Assembly: GCF_022539505.1 (NCBI RefSeq)
Contig: NC_061510.1
Span: 273,998,330-274,062,329 of the forward strand
Direction of reading: 5' to 3'
From: Lolium rigidum
Taxonomy: Eukaryota > Streptophyta > Magnoliopsida > Poales > Poaceae
DNA: 64,000 nucleotides
Made by a program: the position numbers and the translations under genes. A model generated the notes under the pieces. The model worked only from the letters and a program-made list of their open reading frames with translations, was not told where the DNA came from and did no database searches. Shown one piece after another: positions 38,336 through 51,100 of the stretch. Each line of letters starts with the position of its first letter. Position 1 is the stretch's first letter.

Positions 38336-40988
38336 TGTCATGACCGCACTTATGGAGGCATTGGGCCGTGTCGCCTTGGGCCGTGTCACCTTGGGCCATG
38401 GGTCGGCCTTGCTTGGAGGAGGACGGGTGCAGAATATATACACAGGAGGAGCTACACGGGGAAGGCATCGAACAGAAACAGAGAAATGGAACTCCTCGTC
38501 TATCTTCCTCTTCGTCTTCCTCTGGTCTAAATCCTCCTCTCCTTCAGGTCTGGTTGCTACCACAAGCAACCGCTGTATCGACCTCACGCCCCGATCCTCA
38601 CCGGCGGCAACGGGGTGTGACAACTTGGTACCAGAGCCACGAAATTTCCCCAGATCCCAAAAAAACTCCCACAAAAAAAAAATCCCCCACAATATACTGG
38701 AGGAGATGGGGGTGGCAGCGACAACGACGGCGGCGGCCATGAACGGCATCCAGGAGAGCCTGCTGCAGCTCAACACCACGCTGGTTCGCATTGCGGCGAA
38801 TCAAGATAAGATGTTGGTGGATTTGAAGAAGACAACGGCAGCGCTCACGTCCAACGCCACGACCAGGTCGCGGTTCATGGCGGGCCAAGCCTCGCCTCAG
38901 CTGGGGACGAAGCCTTCGTCACACAAGGTTTCCCTGTACGGCCGTGACGCGGATGCTACCAGTTTTCGTGTTTCCCCTGCCCTCTCTTCCGCGGCGCCCA
39001 CAAGGTGTTCGACGCTGGGCGGCAATGTCAGCGGCAGCAATGCAACGCTCTCGTTTCAGTCCTGGGGAAACACAGTAGAGTTCCTCGCACCCTTTGAGGC
39101 CTCGCTGGACAAGCCACTGCAGTCGTTCGGCGACCTCGAGTTCAGCATGTTGACACCCACCACCGGTGGTTCAATAAATTGGTGCCATGACAAGCCGAAG
39201 TCTGTGTTGATGCATGTGACGAGTACAAGCTCATCCCCGACTCCCACTTTGCTCGATGGCGCTCTGTTCAACCCCACGCCAATGGTCACAACTGACCAAC
39301 ACCTTCGCATGCCGGCAGCCGACACATGTTCAACAAAGTGTTGCCACACGGAAGCCAACATACATCAGCCTGATTTCACCCGGGAAATGATTCTGACTGC
39401 ACCCCTCAACGCTGCTATGTTTGACAATCCACGTGACAAGATAGGATTCTTAGAGGTTCTCACCAATGTTGCAGGTTTGTCCATGTTCTCGGAGTTTGAT
39501 ATATGTCCTGGTGAAGAAGCCCTTTACAAGGACACTCTCTGGGATGATGATATTGGAGATAGTGTGCTAACTCATCTTGGTGGCTTGTCACTATTCATGG
39601 AGCTGCCTATGAATACTCTTAAGGAGCCTGAGGTTTCGGCTGAAACTAGCATAAGCTTGGGTCATGCAGCACGCATTTCTGGGGATGCAACACATGATCC
39701 CAAATTTTTGTTGCCCTATGCTACAACCAGTGTGAAACTATCATGGACATGGGATCCTGGAAAGCAAGATGTGATCTATATTGGTCCCAGTGGATACATC
39801 AGACTAACGTCCAGAATTCTTGCAACTGAGCTCGTTTTCAGTGGGAACCAGGAATCATGCTGAATGCTCTTATGGAGGCAATGTCTAGTAAACTATCATC
39901 ATATATTCACTTGGCCCAACAGTTAGCTTACTTGCATCGGTCATACCTTCAAGCGCTCAGGGAACTAGGCAAGTGCATCATTGTTCTCATGTATATGCCA
40001 ACCATCTCTATAGACCTTGATATTCGATTGGCTATCCATGTTCTGTATAAGCAAGGGGATCCTGGTGCTTGTTGTTCACTGCAACTTGTAGCGACAAACC
40101 TACAGTACATGTTGGCGCTGATTGGAAATGTTGATGTGGTGCGTGACCCTACAAGATTACGGCCAACTAACGTGGAGATGGAAAGTTTCAGCATCACAGT
40201 AGGCCACTCCCCAATTGTTCACTGTCAGCGATTAAACATTTCACTAAAGTGTGCCCTGGGAGATGTTTTGGAGGATGCTATTTACAGACTTGTTGTCAGC
40301 TTCTCTTGCAACTCAGATTATGGCTATGAATTTTACTCCAGCCAACTGTCCAAGCTTCATGCTGCAAAGTCTGACTTCCACAGGTGGTTGAGAAGGCACG
40401 TACAAACGCCATGGAATCCAGGTGATGTCCACAACAACAACTTGACTTCAAGACTAACTCGGTCCATGGTATGTGTTGGTTTGGAGAGACCATGGGATCC
40501 GGGCATTATCGCAATCCATAAGGCTGTTGGTTACATTATTATTAAAGGAGTTAGAATGCCCTTTGGAGCAGGATCAAGAAGTACTTGCTACCAGATTTCA
40601 GAGTTGCTAAGAAGATATATATACAGGGGTTGCCTTCAGACTGTGTTGCGACCTGACCGAGCTATTGCTTGGGGGCAAGCAATGTTTTTTGGGGGCGGTA
40701 ATGTCATGACCGCACTTATGGAGGCATTGGGCCGTGTCGCCTTGGGCCGTGTCACCTTGGACCATGGGTCGGCCTTGCTTGGAGGAGGACGGGTGCAGAA
40801 TATATACACAGGAGGAGCTACACGGGGAAGGCATCGAACAGAAACAGAGAAATGGAACTCCTCGTCTATCTTCCTCTTCGTCTTCCTCTGGTCTAAATCC
40901 TCCTCTCCTTCAGGTCTGGTTGCTACCACAAGCAACCGCTGTATCGACCTCACGCCCCGATCCTCACCGGCGGCAACGGGGTGTGACA
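38336..40988 (+). mobile_element. Young non-autonomous LTR retrotransposon, 2653 bp
   Basis: Two 287-bp LTRs (38336-38622, 40702-40988) start TGTCATGACC and end GGGGTGTGACA. I found one substitution between them (g at 38397, a at 40763). TSD gaaga at 38331-38335 and 40989-40993. The primer site TGGTACCAGAGCC (38626-38638) fits initiator tRNA-Met, and a purine-rich ggggg-containing tract precedes the 3' LTR. The interior encodes two overlapping ORFs with no RT, integrase or protease. The LTR match implies recent insertion; enzymes must come from another family. Confidence 0.95.
38706..39863 (+). CDS. ORF1 of the 2.65-kb element, unknown protein
   Basis: Starts at the ATG 38706 after the primer site (MGVAATTTAAAMNGIQESLL) and encodes 385 residues. 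The upstream frame also runs through the LTR but that ATG is less likely. The N-terminus, IQESLLQLNTTLVRIAANQD, is a plausible coiled coil, followed by a Ser/Thr-rich, weakly structured region and a WTWDPGKQ motif. No zinc knuckle and no catalytic motif. The position suggests gag, but I cannot confirm homology. Confidence 0.6.
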   Translation: MGVAATTTAAAMNGIQESLLQLNTTLVRIAANQDKMLVDLKKTTAALTSNATTRSRFMAGQASPQLGTKPSSHKVSLYGRDADATSFRVSPALSSAAPTRCSTLGGNVSGSNATLSFQSWGNTVEFLAPFEASLDKPLQSFGDLEFSMLTPTTGGSINWCHDKPKSVLMHVTSTSSSPTPTLLDGALFNPTPMVTTDQHLRMPAADTCSTKCCHTEANIHQPDFTREMILTAPLNAAMFDNPRDKIGFLEVLTNVAGLSMFSEFDICPGEEALYKDTLWDDDIGDSVLTHLGGLSLFMELPMNTLKEPEVSAETSISLGHAARISGDATHDPKFLLPYATTSVKLSWTWDPGKQDVIYIGPSGYIRLTSRILATELVFSGNQESC

Positions 40989-41032
40989 GAAGAGTGCACA
41001 TTTATTCACACGTTGCGCTCGACAGCACTTAG
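39857..41032 (+). CDS. ORF2 of the 2.65-kb element, unknown protein
   Basis: Starts at ATG 39857, overlapping the ORF1 stop by 7 bases in the -1 frame. It reads through the 3' LTR to a stop at 41030-41032, so the natural end is unclear. Motifs similar to ORF1's WDPG recur as PWNPGD (about 40410) and PWDPGI (about 40490), hinting that the two ORFs were once one or are joined by frameshifting. CAG and CTG sites lie at the junction. No known domain. Confidence 0.5.
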   Translation: MLNALMEAMSSKLSSYIHLAQQLAYLHRSYLQALRELGKCIIVLMYMPTISIDLDIRLAIHVLYKQGDPGACCSLQLVATNLQYMLALIGNVDVVRDPTRLRPTNVEMESFSITVGHSPIVHCQRLNISLKCALGDVLEDAIYRLVVSFSCNSDYGYEFYSSQLSKLHAAKSDFHRWLRRHVQTPWNPGDVHNNNLTSRLTRSMVCVGLERPWDPGIIAIHKAVGYIIIKGVRMPFGAGSRSTCYQISELLRRYIYRGCLQTVLRPDRAIAWGQAMFFGGGNVMTALMEALGRVALGRVTLDHGSALLGGGRVQNIYTGGATRGRHRTETEKWNSSSIFLFVFLWSKSSSPSGLVATTSNRCIDLTPRSSPAATGCDRRVHIYSHVALDST

Positions 41033-41704
41033 ACGTGGAGGAACGGTGGAATCGAGCATGCTTCGCGGGTTTACTTTTGCCTACATCTGGTCTGTTTTAA
41101 GAAACATGCTATGCATGGATTTTTTTCGAGTGGTCCATCAAAAGACATGAATTTTGGTCCAGCTCAATCGAGAAAGGACTTCGCAAGCAACCAGGGTTTT
41201 TTTTTTCTCGACCGGAATTTCTGAAAATTCGGCGGAAACCGATAATCTCGTTACCCCCGAGAATAATTGATACCGACCAAGCTTGGTGTGGCGTGGTAGC
41301 TTGTTGTGCTGTTGATTCATAAAGGTCATGAGTTCAATCCATGCGGTTGCAAAATATCTCTTTTTATCTATTTATTCTATGTTTTGCGTTAAAAAATTAG
41401 AAAGCTGGCAAAACTACGATTCGATGCCACGACCTGCTGTTATTGGACGGAAGGTTTTTTTTCTAGTCTTCAAGCAGGCCCACGGAAGCAGACAAGGCTG
41501 ATGGACACGGTGCAAGGGACAAGAACGGCGCCAGCACTAATGATGTACATATACTTAATACTTATGTGTACGTATTGGGTTTCTACAGGAAAGCACTCTG
41601 GCGGCCACCTTCGTAGGGGTCCAGTGCACCGCTGGTCTCGGACAACACAGCTTCAGTGCGTGGATTTACTCGTGCTCGGAAGCGACGAGCAGCGCCACAG
41701 TTTT
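40994..41704. other. Intergenic, no gene seen
   Basis: Sequence after the LTR element, with no supported gene. It includes a weak tRNA-B-box-like phrase at 41322-41340. Confidence 0.5.
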
Positions 41705-41705
41705 G

Positions 41706-41878
41706 TGTTTTTTTTTGAGACAAACCAGCTAGCCTTTATTCATTAATCAAAATGTTTACAGGGATGTTGACAGAATAAGGCATGATCAGCCACAGTTGGC
41801 GGCCAGCTTCGAGAGTAAGGGCATGTTTAGCTAGATTGTGAGCTTCATAATTGTGAGCTTTATTAATATGGCGAATGA
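41706..41878 (-). mobile_element. LINE 3'-end fragment
   Basis: A T-run at about 41707-41716, then gagacaaaccagctagc and ttattcattaatcaaaatg, resembles the 3' terminal sequence of Triticeae LINEs on the minus strand. It is 5'-truncated. No TSD was resolved. Confidence 0.55.
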
Positions 41879-42398
41879 TTTACTTTACATATAACATTCC
41901 ACCACCAGCTAATATTACTAATATGTTTGGTAGATGGTTGAATGGTGTCAAGGAAGATGACAAACAAAAAATAAAAATTGGAGTGTCAGCCATTTGTGGG
42001 CTGTTTGGAGAACTAGAAATGATATTATCTTTAACAAATAAATTGGAACTAATTTTTTGCAGGTTATCCGGCGAGCTGCTCATTCAATTCAACAATGTGT
42101 TTTCCTTTTCCCGGTGGAGCAGCGGGAGGCTATGGTTATTGGATGCAACCGGATGCTAGCGGTTGCTCGGGACTTCTTTTTCCAGGCTACTGGGTGGCGG
42201 CATCTTAGTAGAATAGCAAATGTTTAGCTTTTCTGAGTGCCGTATTTTGAGTTGGTTGATTCATGTATCGACCGTAGCTTTTCCATGATTGTAATAAGGG
42301 ATGATGAATTGTTGGTGACTTGATACTTTCCTTAATAAAGCAAGCCGTGTGCATCTATTGATGCAGAGGCTGGGGCAATGCTCCTTTATCGAAAAAAA
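41879..42398 (+). pseudogene. LINE ORF2 C-terminus and 3' end
   Basis: The plus strand reads NMFGRWLNGVKEDDKQKIKI, typical of the tail after the zf-RVT domain. One missing base near 41996 breaks the WAVWRTRND-like stretch. A 3' region with cttaataaagc and gatgcagaggctggggc ends in A-rich cgaaaaaaaacaaaacc (42390-42405), the usual end of this LINE type. The start limit is approximate. Confidence 0.7.
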
Positions 42399-44461
42399 AC
42401 AAAACCGTGAGTGGATAAAGGACTCTGAAAGATATCTTCATGAATGACCTTCCTCCTCGCCGTCCAAATAGCCCAGAGTGTGACAGACATTCTAGTGAAC
42501 TCATCATGTGGCACTGTCTCCATCATATGAAATAACCAATTCCTTGCATTCGATTCACGGCATGCAATCATGTGTGCTCCACCATAAGCTCATCCGACAG
42601 CATCCAGACGCTATTAGCCATATTACATTCGATGAGAGAATGTCTCCAGGAATCACTGATGGCGTGTAACTCACACGTTCGTTGGGAACCCCAAGAGGAA
42701 GGTATGATGCGCACAGTAGCAAGTTTTCCCTCGGAAAGAAACCAAGGTTTAATCGAACCAGTAGGAGCCAAGAAGCACGTTGAAGGTTGATGGTGGCGAA
42801 ATGTGATGCGGCGCAACAACAGGGATTCCGGCGCCAACGTGGAACCTGCACAACACAAACAAAATACTTTGCCCCAACGAAACGAGTGAGGTTGTCAATC
42901 TCACCGGCTTGCTCGTAACAAAGGATTAACCGTATTGTGTGGAAGATGATTGTTTGCAAGAAAACAATAAAACAAGTATTGCAAGTAGATTGTATGCTAT
43001 GTAAAGAATAGGACCGGGGTCCACGAGTTCACTAGAGGTGTCTCTCCCATAAGATAAAGCATGTTGGGTGAACAAATTACAGTCGGGCAATTGACAAATA
43101 GAGAAAGGCATAACAATGCATATACATGATATGATAAATATAGTGAGATTTAATCCGGGCATTACGACAAAGTACATAGACCGCCATCCAACTACATCTA
43201 TGCCTAAAAAGTCCACCTTCGGGTTATCATCCGAACCCCATTCGGTATTAAGTTGCAAAGCAACGGACAATTGCATTAAGTATGGTGCGTAATGTAATCG
43301 ACAACTACATCCTTAGACATAGAATCAATGTTTTATCCCTAGTGGCAACAGCACATCACAACCTTAGAACTTTCTCGTCACCGTCCCAGGTGTCAATGAA
43401 GGCATGAACCCACTATCGAGCATAAATACTCCCCTTGGAGTTAAGAGTAAAAACTTGGCCGAGCCTCTACTAATAACGGAGAGCATGCAAGATCATAAAC
43501 AACACATAAACAATAGATTGATAATCACCATAACATAGTATTCTCTATCCATCGGATCCCGACAAACACAACATATAGTATTACGGATAGATGATCTTGA
43601 TCATGTTAGGCAGCTCACAAGATCCAACAATGAAGCACAATTAGGAGAAGACGACCATCTAGCTACTGCTATGGACCCATAGTCCAGGGGTGAACTACTC
43701 ACTCATCACTCCGGAGGCGATCATGGCGATGAAGAGTCCTCCGTGAGATGAATCCCCTCTCCGACAGGGTGCCGGAGGCGATCTCCTGAATCCCCCGAGA
43801 TGGGATTCGCGGCGGCGGCGTCTCTGGAAGGTTTTCCGTATCGTGGCTCTCGGTACTGGGGGTTTCGCGACGGAAGCTATTTGTAGGCGGAAGGGCAGGT
43901 CAAGAGGCGGCACGAGGGGCCCAGGGGACAGGGCCGCGCGGCCAGGGCCTGGGCCGCGCCGCCCTGTCATCTGGCCACCTCGTGGCCCCACTTCGACTCC
44001 CCTTCGGTCTTCTGGAAGCTTCGTGCAAAAATAGGACCCTGGGCGGTGATTTCGTCCAATTCCGAGAATATTTCGTTACTAGGATTTACTGAAACCAAAA
44101 ACAGCGAGAAAACGACAATCGGCTCTTCGGCATCTTGTTAATAGGTTAGTTCCAGAAAATGCGTAAATACAACATATAATGTGCATAAAACATGTAGGTA
44201 TCATCAATAAAGTAGCATGGAACATAAGAAATTATCGATACGTTGGAGACGTATCAATCACCAGCCCCACACAGAGCACATGCTCCCGTTCTAGGCATAT
44301 TCCGATGCTCCAAGATATCAGCAGTTGGCAAGGATTGTTGGGCCAACCTCCATAGAAACACTATAATCTTTGACGGCACCTTAGTTTTCCATAGCGAGCA
44401 CCATCCCTTCATCACTGAATCTGAATTTGAGGACCCCGGATTTCCTTCATAATAATTCTCC
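42399..44461 (-). pseudogene. LINE zf-RVT region, split by a solo LTR
   Basis: The right piece (44262 to about 44461) reads LWKTKVPSKIIVFLWRLAQQ and GACALCGAG on the minus strand, the first Cys pair of zf-RVT. The left piece (42399-42656) continues with SWRHSLIECNMANSVWML and SVTLWAIWTARRKVIHEDIF. The solo LTR and one TSD copy lie between them, so the domain was continuous before the insertion. Both ends are truncated. Confidence 0.8.
42657..44256 (-). mobile_element. Solo LTR, 1600 bp, Gypsy type
   Basis: On the minus strand it starts TGATACGTCTCC and ends ACGCCATCA. TSD atcac at 42652-42656 and 44257-44261. There is no internal region or second LTR, which marks loss by recombination between LTRs. 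It holds a GC-rich inverted repeat at 43927-43968. The sequence looks like an abundant Triticeae Gypsy LTR (Sabrina-like by memory, unverified). The TGGCGCC-type phrase near 42832 is inside the unit. Confidence 0.85.
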
Positions 44462-45183
44462 CTATTGATCTTAATATTTAGGGATTTCTATTTTCGTGCC
44501 CCTGCTTCGTTAGTTGTACTCAGTTTTCCCCAGCTCGTTAGTTTTTCCTCAGTTTTCCCCTCCCTCTAGTTTGAAACCACTCGAAGACGCGGGTTGCCGT
44601 CAGGTCAGAGGCCTTACCGTTACCGTGAGGTCAGTTCCTCGCCGACCGTCTCGTGCCGACAGGTGGATCCATCTACCGCCGACGCGTGGGCCGTTTTATT
44701 TCCGATTGTATACGCGGTGCTGCCAATGACAAATGGGGCCGCTCTATGGGGCTGCCGCAGCCAATGACCAGTGGGTCGTCTATTTATTTATAGAAAATTA
44801 TATATTGCCGCTCTGTGGGGCCTCCGTTGTGGTCGTCTATTTTATTTAGAGAATATAATATAGAGCCGCTCTGTAGGGGCCGCCTCATCCCATGGCAGGT
44901 GACTATTTTCGCAGCTTAATCTAAAGTGACTCTTATGCTAAACATCGTGCATCCCGACGTTGACCTAGCAGTGGCGGCGAGCATAGCCGTTCCGACCATG
45001 CCGATATCGGCATCGGCATCGGCATCGTTTGGAGGATGTGGTGCTCGAATAATAGTGGAAATGCGATATTATTTTTTACATGCATAATATATAGAAAATA
45101 GCTAGATCTCTAAATCGATGCAGATGAAGCTACATATATATTCTTGGTCATAATCCCCTTAATTATCTAGGGATCCCAATTAT
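44462..45183. other. Intergenic, includes the 3' flank of the B3 gene
   Basis: The phrase gccgctct(g/a)tggggc occurs at 44738, 44807 and 44865 (periods 69 and 58) as a short diverged tandem repeat. A ggcatc hexamer repeat lies at 45006-45028. The last ~100 bp may be B3 3'-UTR. Confidence 0.5.
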
Positions 45184-48100
45184 CTAAAGGGGATGGATGC
45201 ATGGCTTCACGTCGTCGTCGCTTTCATAGTCAGTATCTTCGTCGTCTGAGTAGTAGTACCTCCTGCACATTGTTCCGTCGAACACCTTCACTGTGAGCAC
45301 ATCATCGCCTTCATATTTGAAGTGTACGAACCAGCCGAAATCCACACCGTGCGCGATGGCGAATTTCTCCCAGCCCTTGTCGAGGTACATCCGGCCTTGT
45401 CCGTCAAATAGGACCTCCACGGTCCGGAGACGAGGACCGCAGTCAGCTGCTCGCAGATACACCTTAGCTGGCTCCTTGCCGTCAAGATAGTCCGCAAATT
45501 TTTTTGGGAGTTTTTGCAAAGAGATCGAGCGCCGATCGTTTGAAATTAGGGAACCCTTGAAATTAAAGGTTTTTTAGAACATGCCCATAATTAATCACAT
45601 GCATCATTGAGGACCCACAAGTATAGGGGATCGCAACAGTCTTCGAGGGAAGTATTACCCAAATTTATTGATTCGACACAAGGGGAGACAAAGAATACTT
45701 GTAAGCCTTAACAGCGGAGTTGTCAATTCAGTTGCACCCTTGCTCGCAAGAGTTTATCAGTAGTAACAGTTTTATAGCAGTAGGAATAGTAAAATAACAG
45801 CAGCGGTGAAATAAAGACAGCAGTAGTGATTATAGTAAATAGCATGATTAAAATACTGTAGGCACAGGGGCGGATTAACGGGCGTTGCATGGATGAGATA
45901 AACTCATATAACAATCAAAGCAGGGGTATTTGCAGATAATAATAAAACGGTATCCAAGTACTAATCAATCAATAGGCATGTGTTCCATATTTAGTCGTAC
46001 GTGCTCGCAATGAGAAACTTGCACACCATCTTTTGTCCTACCAGCCGGTGGCAGCCGTGCCTCTAGGGAAATTACTGGAAATTAAGGTACTCCTTTTAAT
46101 AGAGTACCGGAGCAAAGCATTAACACTCCGTGAACACATGTGATCCTCACATCACTACCATTCCCTCCGGTTGTCCCGATTTCTGTCACTTCGGGGCCAT
46201 TGGTTCCGGACAGCGACGTGTGTATACAACTTGCAGGTAAGATCATAAACAACGAATATCTTCATGAATCAATAACATGTTCAGATCTGAGATCATGGCA
46301 CTCGGGCCCTAGTGACAAGCATTAAGCATAGCAAAGTTGCAACAATATCATAAAAGTGACATCTACGGATACTAGGCACTATGCCCTAACAATCTTATGA
46401 CTATTACATGACCAATCTCATCCAATCCCTACCATCCCCTTCAGCCTATAGCGGGGGAATTACTCACACATGGATGGGGGAAACATGGCTGGTCGATGGA
46501 GAGGCGTTGGTGGTGATGGCGGCGATGATCTCCTCCAATTCCCCGTCCCGGCGGAGTGCCAGAACGGAGACTTCTGGCTCCCGAGACGGAGTTTCGCGAT
46601 GTGGCGGCTCTCTGGAGGGTTTTTGGCGACTTCGACTTCTCCCCGTGCGTTTTTAGGTCGAAGGCGATAAGTAGTCCGAAGGAGGGCGTCGGGGGCCAGC
46701 CGAGGGGGCCACACACTAGGGCCGCGCGGGCCCCTCCTGGGCCGCGCCGGCCTAGTGTGTGGGGCCCTCGTGCCCCCACCGGCTTGCCCTTCGGCTCCGC
46801 CAATATTCGGGAAAATAGGGCCTTCGTATAAATTCCGAGGTTTTTCCCGAAAGTTGGATTTCCGCACAAAAACGAGACACCGGAGCAATTCTGCTGAAAA
46901 CAGCGTTAGTCCGTGTTAGTTGTATCCAAAATACACAAATTAGAGGCAAAACAATAGCAAAAGTGTTCGGGAAAGTAGATACGTTTTGGACATATCAACT
47001 CCCCCCAAGCTTAGCTTATTGCTTGTCCTCAAGCAATTCAATTAACAACTGAGCGATAAAAGAACTTTCACGAACACATTTGCTCATATGATGTATATAT
47101 TCTCATGCTATGGCTAATACTCAAGCAGTTCATAATGAGACACATGCAAATAAGATCATCCAACAGCTATGTCAATCATGGAGAGGTACCAACAATTAAT
47201 AATAAGCATCATGAATAATGTATATAAGCAGGATTGCAATGTTCATAAGAGAGTATGATAAAGTGGTATCTCGCTTGCCCGTATTTGATCGGCAAAACAT
47301 AAATGCCCAGGTACCTCTGGAGTTCATAGAAAGACTAGAAGTAGTGATTGTCAAAGATAAAAGCATCAAAGTTATACCACAATCAATCATATTTTGAGAC
47401 AAACATATTATACTAAGAATGACAGTTGTGCTCTCAAGATAGTGCTCAAAGAAAGAATGGAGACACAACATAAAAGTAAAAGATTGACCTTTCGCGAGAG
47501 GAAGCGAGGGATTAACATGCGCTAGAGCTTTTCATTTTTAAAACAGGAGTAAAATTATTTTGAGAGGTGCTTGTTGTTGTCAACGAATGGTAATGGGTAC
47601 ACTAACTACCTCATCAACCGGACTCCCAAGAGCGGCTCCCATGAATTATTTGTATGTTTATGTGGCACTCCTTCCAACCTTTCTTACACAAACCATGGCT
47701 AACCGAATCCTCGGGTGCCTGCCAACAATCACATACCATGAAGGAGTGCCTTTTTATTTAAGTTTTATTATGATGGTGACACTCCCCCCAACCTTTGCTT
47801 ACACAATCCATGGCTAACCGAATCCTTCGGGTGCCGTCCAACAATCACAAAGCATGGAGGAGTGTCTATTTAAGTTAATTAATTTGGGACTGGGAATCCC
47901 ATTGCCAGCTCTTTTTGCAAAATTATTAGATAAGCGGATGTGCCACTAGTCCATATGAGAGTCCGTCAAAAGTAAATGACAAGGTTGAAAGCTAAACACC
48001 ACATACTTCCTCATGAGCTATGAAACATTAACACAAATTGAGAAGCATTTTGAAAGTTTTAAAGGTAGCGCATGAGAATTTACTTGGAATGGTTTGAAAT

Positions 48101-51100
48101 GCCATGCATAGGTATTTATGGTGGACACTTTGGAACAACTTGGTTTTCAGGTGTTTGGAAGCACGAGCGGCGTTCCCGCTCAGTACAAGTGAAGGCTAGC
48201 AAAGGACTAGGGAGCGACAAATCAAGAGAGCAGTAACTGTCATAATCATGCTTGCGGCAAAATAAATTAACGGAGGCATAAAAGTGATGCAAGAACTCGA
48301 AGCAATATAAATCATCGAGGCTTAATTGACTTTTTGTTCAGTCATATGCATGCGTGAGCATGTGCCAAGTCGATATAAATGAATTATTCAGAGGAGGATA
48401 CCACAATGCCATACTTACTTATGAATAAAACAATGCAAGCGAACATCCATGACATGCTACTCATATTAATAAATTGGAGCTAAACATGAGAGATCATGAA
48501 CTACTAGACTTTCTCACATAACATATACCTCACATGAACCAAATAAGGATGCTCACATGGATGAGTATATGTACAAAAATGAAAACAAATGGAGTTCATA
48601 CCAGCCTCTCACCACAATCCAATTGTTGTAGATCGTCATTATTGCCTTTCACTTGTGTAGCTTGGATAATATGAAATGAAAACCACGCTCTAGCCACCGA
48701 AGACCATTGAACTCATGATGAACTTTACAAACCAAAGAAGAACAGCAAATATTTTTGGTGTTTTCGAATTGGAAACAAGAACAAAAGAAACAAGAAAACA
48801 AAGCAAAATCTTTTTGGGTTTTCTCATAACAAACCAACGATAGCAAATAAAGTAAACTAAGAGCAAAGAACCAAATAAACAAATGGTGAAAAGAAACAAC
48901 AGAAATATTTTTGGTCTTTTTGTGTTTTAGGAAAGAAACAAAGCGAAAACAAAAGAATGCAAACTAACAGAAACACGAAAAAGGCGAGGATGACAGAAAT
49001 CTGCCAAAACCTGACAGCAGTACAGAAATCGAAATTAACAAAAATCTTCCATTGCTCAGCTCAAAAAGTGTTCAACTAATGAAAGTTAGATAACAACCTG
49101 GGGCACAAGCTCAAAAATTGGCAACTCAAAATAACGTTCTGGCTGTGTGTACGAATTTTTTTGGTAACAGCCCAGAATCTGTTTTTGGACAGCACTTCCC
49201 CAAATATCATCTCCTTCTCATTAGAAAACCACTCTAAGAAACTAAACAAGTATGTACCAGTATCCAGCAACCATAATATGCAAAGAATGAGTGATGCCGG
49301 TATACCTCCCCCAAGCTTAGGCTTTTGGCCTAAGTGGAGTTCATTCCCAACGAGGGTCGGAGTTCCACGCCGGTGGATCATACATGGAGTGATAATAGGG
49401 CCCCTGCGCAGAAGAATGTCGTGGAGGTTCCACATGACCATAATGTTGATATGAGGAGCTCGCTGCATCGGATGAAGAGTCGGGGTGCTCCTCGGCCTCC
49501 TCCGTGCCTTCCCTTGCACGATGGCTTTCCCTTTCTATGTATGCGTTTAGCTCATTTTCTGTGATCGACCACCCTTTCCTGGCATCAAGGTTAAGCAGAG
49601 CAGGTGCAGGCAATCGTACTAGTTTTTCAATTTTCTTAGTTATTCTCCAATTTTTCTTATACAAAGTTATCCTATAATACAGGTTATTCAAATTAGATGC
49701 ATCTGTAATAAACTCATGTTTAATCATGGAAACAACATCAAATTTCTCTATGGAAAGCGGAATATCTAGATGGTGAGGTTCTACACCATGCATAGCTAAC
49801 AAGCGAGAGGCGGTAAGACCTCCACAAATTCCTCCTTTCTCACGGTTAGTGGCAAGTCTACAAGCTATTAAAGCACCCAAATTATAAGTCCTATCCTGTT
49901 GCAAAGCGGCAGCTAAGAAGGCCATATCTTGGACAGACAATTTACTTGCATTCTTTCTAGCAAGAACGCACTTTGTAACGAAATAAGCAAAATAACGGAT
50001 AGCTGGAAGCTGAATGCTACTAATCTTACCACCATCATCGGAGAAGCTCCTCCCATTACAAATCATTGTATAAAGATTCGAGAGCTCCCGCGGCGTTCCC
50101 CTGACCTTCTCGCAGGATCCCCACTGCGGCACTCTAATTGCTGCACAAAAATCACTGAAAGGCAAGTTGATAGTTTTGTTATAAATCTTGTATCGGACCA
50201 TGGGGTTAGTTGGAGACCGATGAAATTCGAAATCCTGCACAACCGACACCGTTAGTTTAGCTTATTGGTAAGTTCACCGATAGTAAAACCTTCCAACCCT
50301 GCATTGGAAATCAGTGTTTGAACATCTTGCAGGATTCCTGCATTCCGCATAAAATCCGTGCATGGGTAATAAGAGGGGTATACTCCCTCTTCGCGATGAA
50401 CTCTCATGACTTGTTGTACCTCCAATTCTTGTTGATTTAGTTGGTGCCTACTCCCTTCCATTTTCTGAAATTTTTCAACAATCATTATAAAATTTGATTT
50501 CAAGGTATATAATTAAGGGGAACTACTATAGGAACTTGCTAGAGTACTACACATGCATCAAAACTAATTTCTACCACTTAGAACAAGCATGCAAGCTCAC
50601 TAAACATGTTATCTACAGCAGCAAAATATTCAAGATATACTCAACCAAACAAAATTCTAATTGGACAATCAAAGGAGTCACATACCAAGGAGCAAATGTG
50701 CCAAATTTCAGACAGAAATCTGGGCTGAGCAAAGAGATCGAAAAATCGCGAGTTCTTGAGCAGAAACGCGAGTGAGAGAAAGTGAGTACGAGTTTTTTCG
50801 GGAGAGAGAAGAGAATGAGAGGAAGAGATGCTGAAGTGGGGCAAAGGGGGACCCACACACCAGGGTGGCGCGCCCCCCTTGCTGGCCGCGCCGGCCTGTG
50901 GGGTGCCACCCTGGGGTGCCCCACTGGTCATCCCCAGGTGCTCCCAGGTGCCTCTTCGAAAAATAGGACTCCCAGTATAATTTTTGTAAATTTTTGAGAA
51001 CTTCAAAATATGCACATTTCTGGGTGTTAAATTAATTATTACTGCGCAGGAAAATGATTTCCAAAATCTTAAACAACTAAAGCATATTGCAAAACAAAAA

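Noticed and set aside
37812..38791. Overlapping 218-codon minus-strand ORFs as a gene
   Set aside because: They run across the LTR boundary of the young element and have no domain. A broken gene edge left of 38331 is possible but unsupported.
41285..41345. Second tRNA-like phrase (gtcatgagttcaatcc) as a SINE
   Set aside because: Same reasons; only the B-box-like core fits.
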